A stretch of DNA of 64,000 bases, taken from Bdellovibrionaceae bacterium UBA1609 (GTDB taxonomy: Bacteria > Bdellovibrionota > Bdellovibrionia > Bdellovibrionales > UBA1609). The DNA lies in contig DCMZ01000017.1 of assembly GCA_002321895.1 (NCBI GenBank), positions 124,001 to 188,000 of the forward strand. Reading direction: 5' to 3'. This document shows positions 62,532 to 64,000 of the stretch, piece by piece (position 1 is the first letter of the stretch; each line of letters begins with the position of its first letter). Under the pieces are notes generated by a model. The model was given only the letters and a program-made list of their open reading frames with translations, made no database searches and was not told the origin of the DNA. The translations under genes were made by a program, and so were the position numbers.

Positions 62532-63293
62532 ATGAACTGGTTATTATTGCGTGGACTTGGTCGAGAACAACGGCACTGGGGAAAATTTGAAGATATTCTT
62601 CGGCAACAGGAATATGTAGATGAAGTCCTTTGCATTGATCTTCCCGGCTTCGGAGATCACCGAGCCGATGAAGCCCCTTTGACAATAGAGGAAACCACCG
62701 AGTATTTACGCACAAAATTTCTAGACCAAATTGATGAGTCGAAGCAATGGGGCCTGTGTGCCATTTCATTAGGTGGTATGATTGGGATGGACTGGCTCGC
62801 TCGCTTCCCCAAAGATTTCGCTGTGGCCACACTACTGAATACCAGTGCCGCTAACTACAGCGCACCCTGGAAACGCTTCAAGGCCTATAACTTTATCCAT
62901 CCTCATATTTTAAAAGAGCGTGCGTTTGGACCAAAAGAGATAGAGAGAATGATCCTCTCCACAATTTCCAATAAGCATAGTCACAATAATGGCGTCATTG
63001 AAGAGTGGACTGAAATTAGAATAAATAGACCTTATGATCCGGTAAATGTCGCTCGGCAATTGGCGGGAGCAGCGATCTTTCAAGCCAAGCCAGAACGAAT
63101 TCATGTGCCCACACTTTTTCTATGCTCGGCCCAAGATCGTCTGGTGGACTGTTCTTGCACATTAAATTTGGCTAAGGATTTCAAAGACGGCTATATCCAC
63201 ATCCATCCCACTGCCGGACACGAAATCACTCTAGACGAACCCGAATGGGTTTGTGAAAAAATGAAATTACGTTTTGCCAACGCTTCAGTTTAA
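62532..63293 (+). CDS. Alpha/beta hydrolase fold protein
   Basis: The 253-residue protein has the alpha/beta hydrolase layout: LLLRGLGREQRHW, CIDLPGFGDH, nucleophile elbow CAISLGGMIG (Ser; the usual first Gly is Ala), a catalytic Asp near CSAQDRLVD and the His in TAGHEITLDEPEW. It could be an esterase or BioH/MhpC-like enzyme; the substrate is unknown. It is 2 bp after the M14-type peptidase gene and overlaps the convergent arginase gene by 9 bp. Confidence 0.86.
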   Translation: MNWLLLRGLGREQRHWGKFEDILRQQEYVDEVLCIDLPGFGDHRADEAPLTIEETTEYLRTKFLDQIDESKQWGLCAISLGGMIGMDWLARFPKDFAVATLLNTSAANYSAPWKRFKAYNFIHPHILKERAFGPKEIERMILSTISNKHSHNNGVIEEWTEIRINRPYDPVNVARQLAGAAIFQAKPERIHVPTLFLCSAQDRLVDCSCTLNLAKDFKDGYIHIHPTAGHEITLDEPEWVCEKMKLRFANASV

Positions 63294-64000
63294 TAGGGAC
63301 CGTTGCATCATTTCATATTGCTCTTTATATGGAAAAAGTCCGCCAATCAAATGATACAGCACTTGAATGGACTTATTGATTTCCTTTTCCGAATTAGCCA
63401 ACTTCGGATTGAGCTCTACAAAATCCATAGACTTAACCCTATGAGTTTTATGAAGTGTCCAGCTCAGATGATTAAGTTGATCTAGAGAAAGACCACTCTC
63501 CACTGGAACGCCAGTGCAAGGCGCCCAATTTGGATCAACAGCATCTAAATCAAAACTCAAATGTATTGGCCTATCACCGTAGGGATCCAATCGCTGCAAT
63601 GAGCGACTCAAAAGCTCACTCACGCCAAACTGATCAATGTCTTTCTGGCTAATCACTTCGATGCCCAATTGTGCAAGATTCACTTCTTCAGCAGGGTCTA
63701 AATCTCTAACTCCCAAATAGATAATATCTCTATGATTCAAACACCCATTGAAGTCTGAAAATCCTGCGTATTTCGGCTCGTCTACAAGTCCCGTTAAAAA
63801 AGAAACTGGCATTCCATGAAAACTCTTCGTTGCGGACTGGGAAGGGGTATTGATGTCAGCATGTGCATCCACCCAAACCACCAATGTATCGGGACGTCGA
63901 TGCTTCACGGCAGCTACGGTGGCCATTCCTATAGAATGATCTCCCCCAATAAACATGGCCCGCTCGGATTCATCGATCACTTTTAAACAAGCTCGATAGA
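63285..64000 (-). CDS. Arginase-family ureohydrolase, 5' end cut off by window
   Basis: The visible part has the manganese-binding motifs GGDHSIGMATVAAV, VVWVDAHADINT and HLSFDLDAVDP, then CTGVPVESGLS, as in arginases, agmatinases and formimidoylglutamases. The frame stays open to the window edge and the family is about 300 residues long, so the N-terminus lies outside. GVPVESGLS and the spacing fit arginase best, but formimidoylglutamase is possible, given hutI 5 kb away. It is convergent with the hydrolase gene. Confidence 0.85.
   Translation of the reverse strand, partial: YRACLKVIDESERAMFIGGDHSIGMATVAAVKHRRPDTLVVWVDAHADINTPSQSATKSFHGMPVSFLTGLVDEPKYAGFSDFNGCLNHRDIIYLGVRDLDPAEEVNLAQLGIEVISQKDIDQFGVSELLSRSLQRLDPYGDRPIHLSFDLDAVDPNWAPCTGVPVESGLSLDQLNHLSWTLHKTHRVKSMDFVELNPKLANSEKEINKSIQVLYHLIGGLFPYKEQYEMMQRSLLN

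Noticed and set aside
1..64000. tRNA, rRNA, CRISPR and insertion-sequence features
   Set aside because: No cloverleaf with a GGTTCRA loop, no rRNA-like stretch, no regular direct-repeat array and no transposase were noticed by eye; a covariance-model scan would be decisive.

Overview
The window looks like chromosomal DNA of a delta-type Gram-negative bacterium, most likely a member of the Bdellovibrionota (Bdellovibrio-like). The clues are a TIGR02147-type regulator, many signal-peptide and lipoprotein genes with no familiar family, AT-rich DNA, a long TPR lytic transglycosylase, an NrsF-type anti-sigma factor and a MotAB-like pair with very long coiled coils. This placement is inference from gene content. 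I saw no rRNA, tRNA, CRISPR array, insertion sequence or prophage.

Layout. 1-9 kb: the end of a CobW-type GTPase gene; a three-gene sensory cassette (substrate-binding protein, exported ornithine-cyclodeaminase-like protein, hybrid histidine kinase); a lipoprotein with an HEFAH motif divergent from a TIGR02147 regulator; a polytopic membrane protein with an ArsR repressor and a likely operator palindrome. 9-18 kb: an exported protein, then a long structured leader and six co-directional genes (SGNH hydrolase, lipid-linked GT2 glycosyltransferase, radical SAM/SPASM enzyme, aldehyde dehydrogenase, ATP-grasp ligase, methyltransferase) that look like one unassigned biosynthetic pathway. 18-31 kb: a GNAT/ECF sigma/NrsF operon, an outer-membrane barrel, and a minus-strand block holding a chemoreceptor, a MotB-like protein, a MotA/TolQ-like channel and a 1271-residue FHA coiled-coil membrane protein. 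This block is the best candidate for an undescribed machine.

31-44 kb: TSUP transporter, methyltransferase-like protein, MscS channel, an exported atypical-kinase-like protein, a PilZ protein with an exported SH3b coiled-coil protein, a sigma-54 promoter followed at once by an intrinsic terminator (a possible short RNA), then housekeeping genes: amidase, rph, rdgB, and the classical prs-rplY-pth-ychF run. A 134-bp long hairpin element follows ychF. 44-64 kb: an oppABC-type peptide transporter without ATPases, a Slt-type transglycosylase, radA, a YihY/BrkB membrane protein, glpK, a pilin-like small protein, a TlpA-like thioredoxin, hutI, a large Cys-rich exported protein, an M14-type peptidase, an alpha/beta hydrolase and the 3' part of an arginase-family gene cut by the window edge.

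How they fit: the region mixes core RNA, nucleotide and translation genes with envelope functions (peptidoglycan hydrolases, porin-like and exported proteins) and several signalling modules. Functions for the unknown exported proteins are not assigned. All start choices are by eye from ribosome-binding sites and family length.
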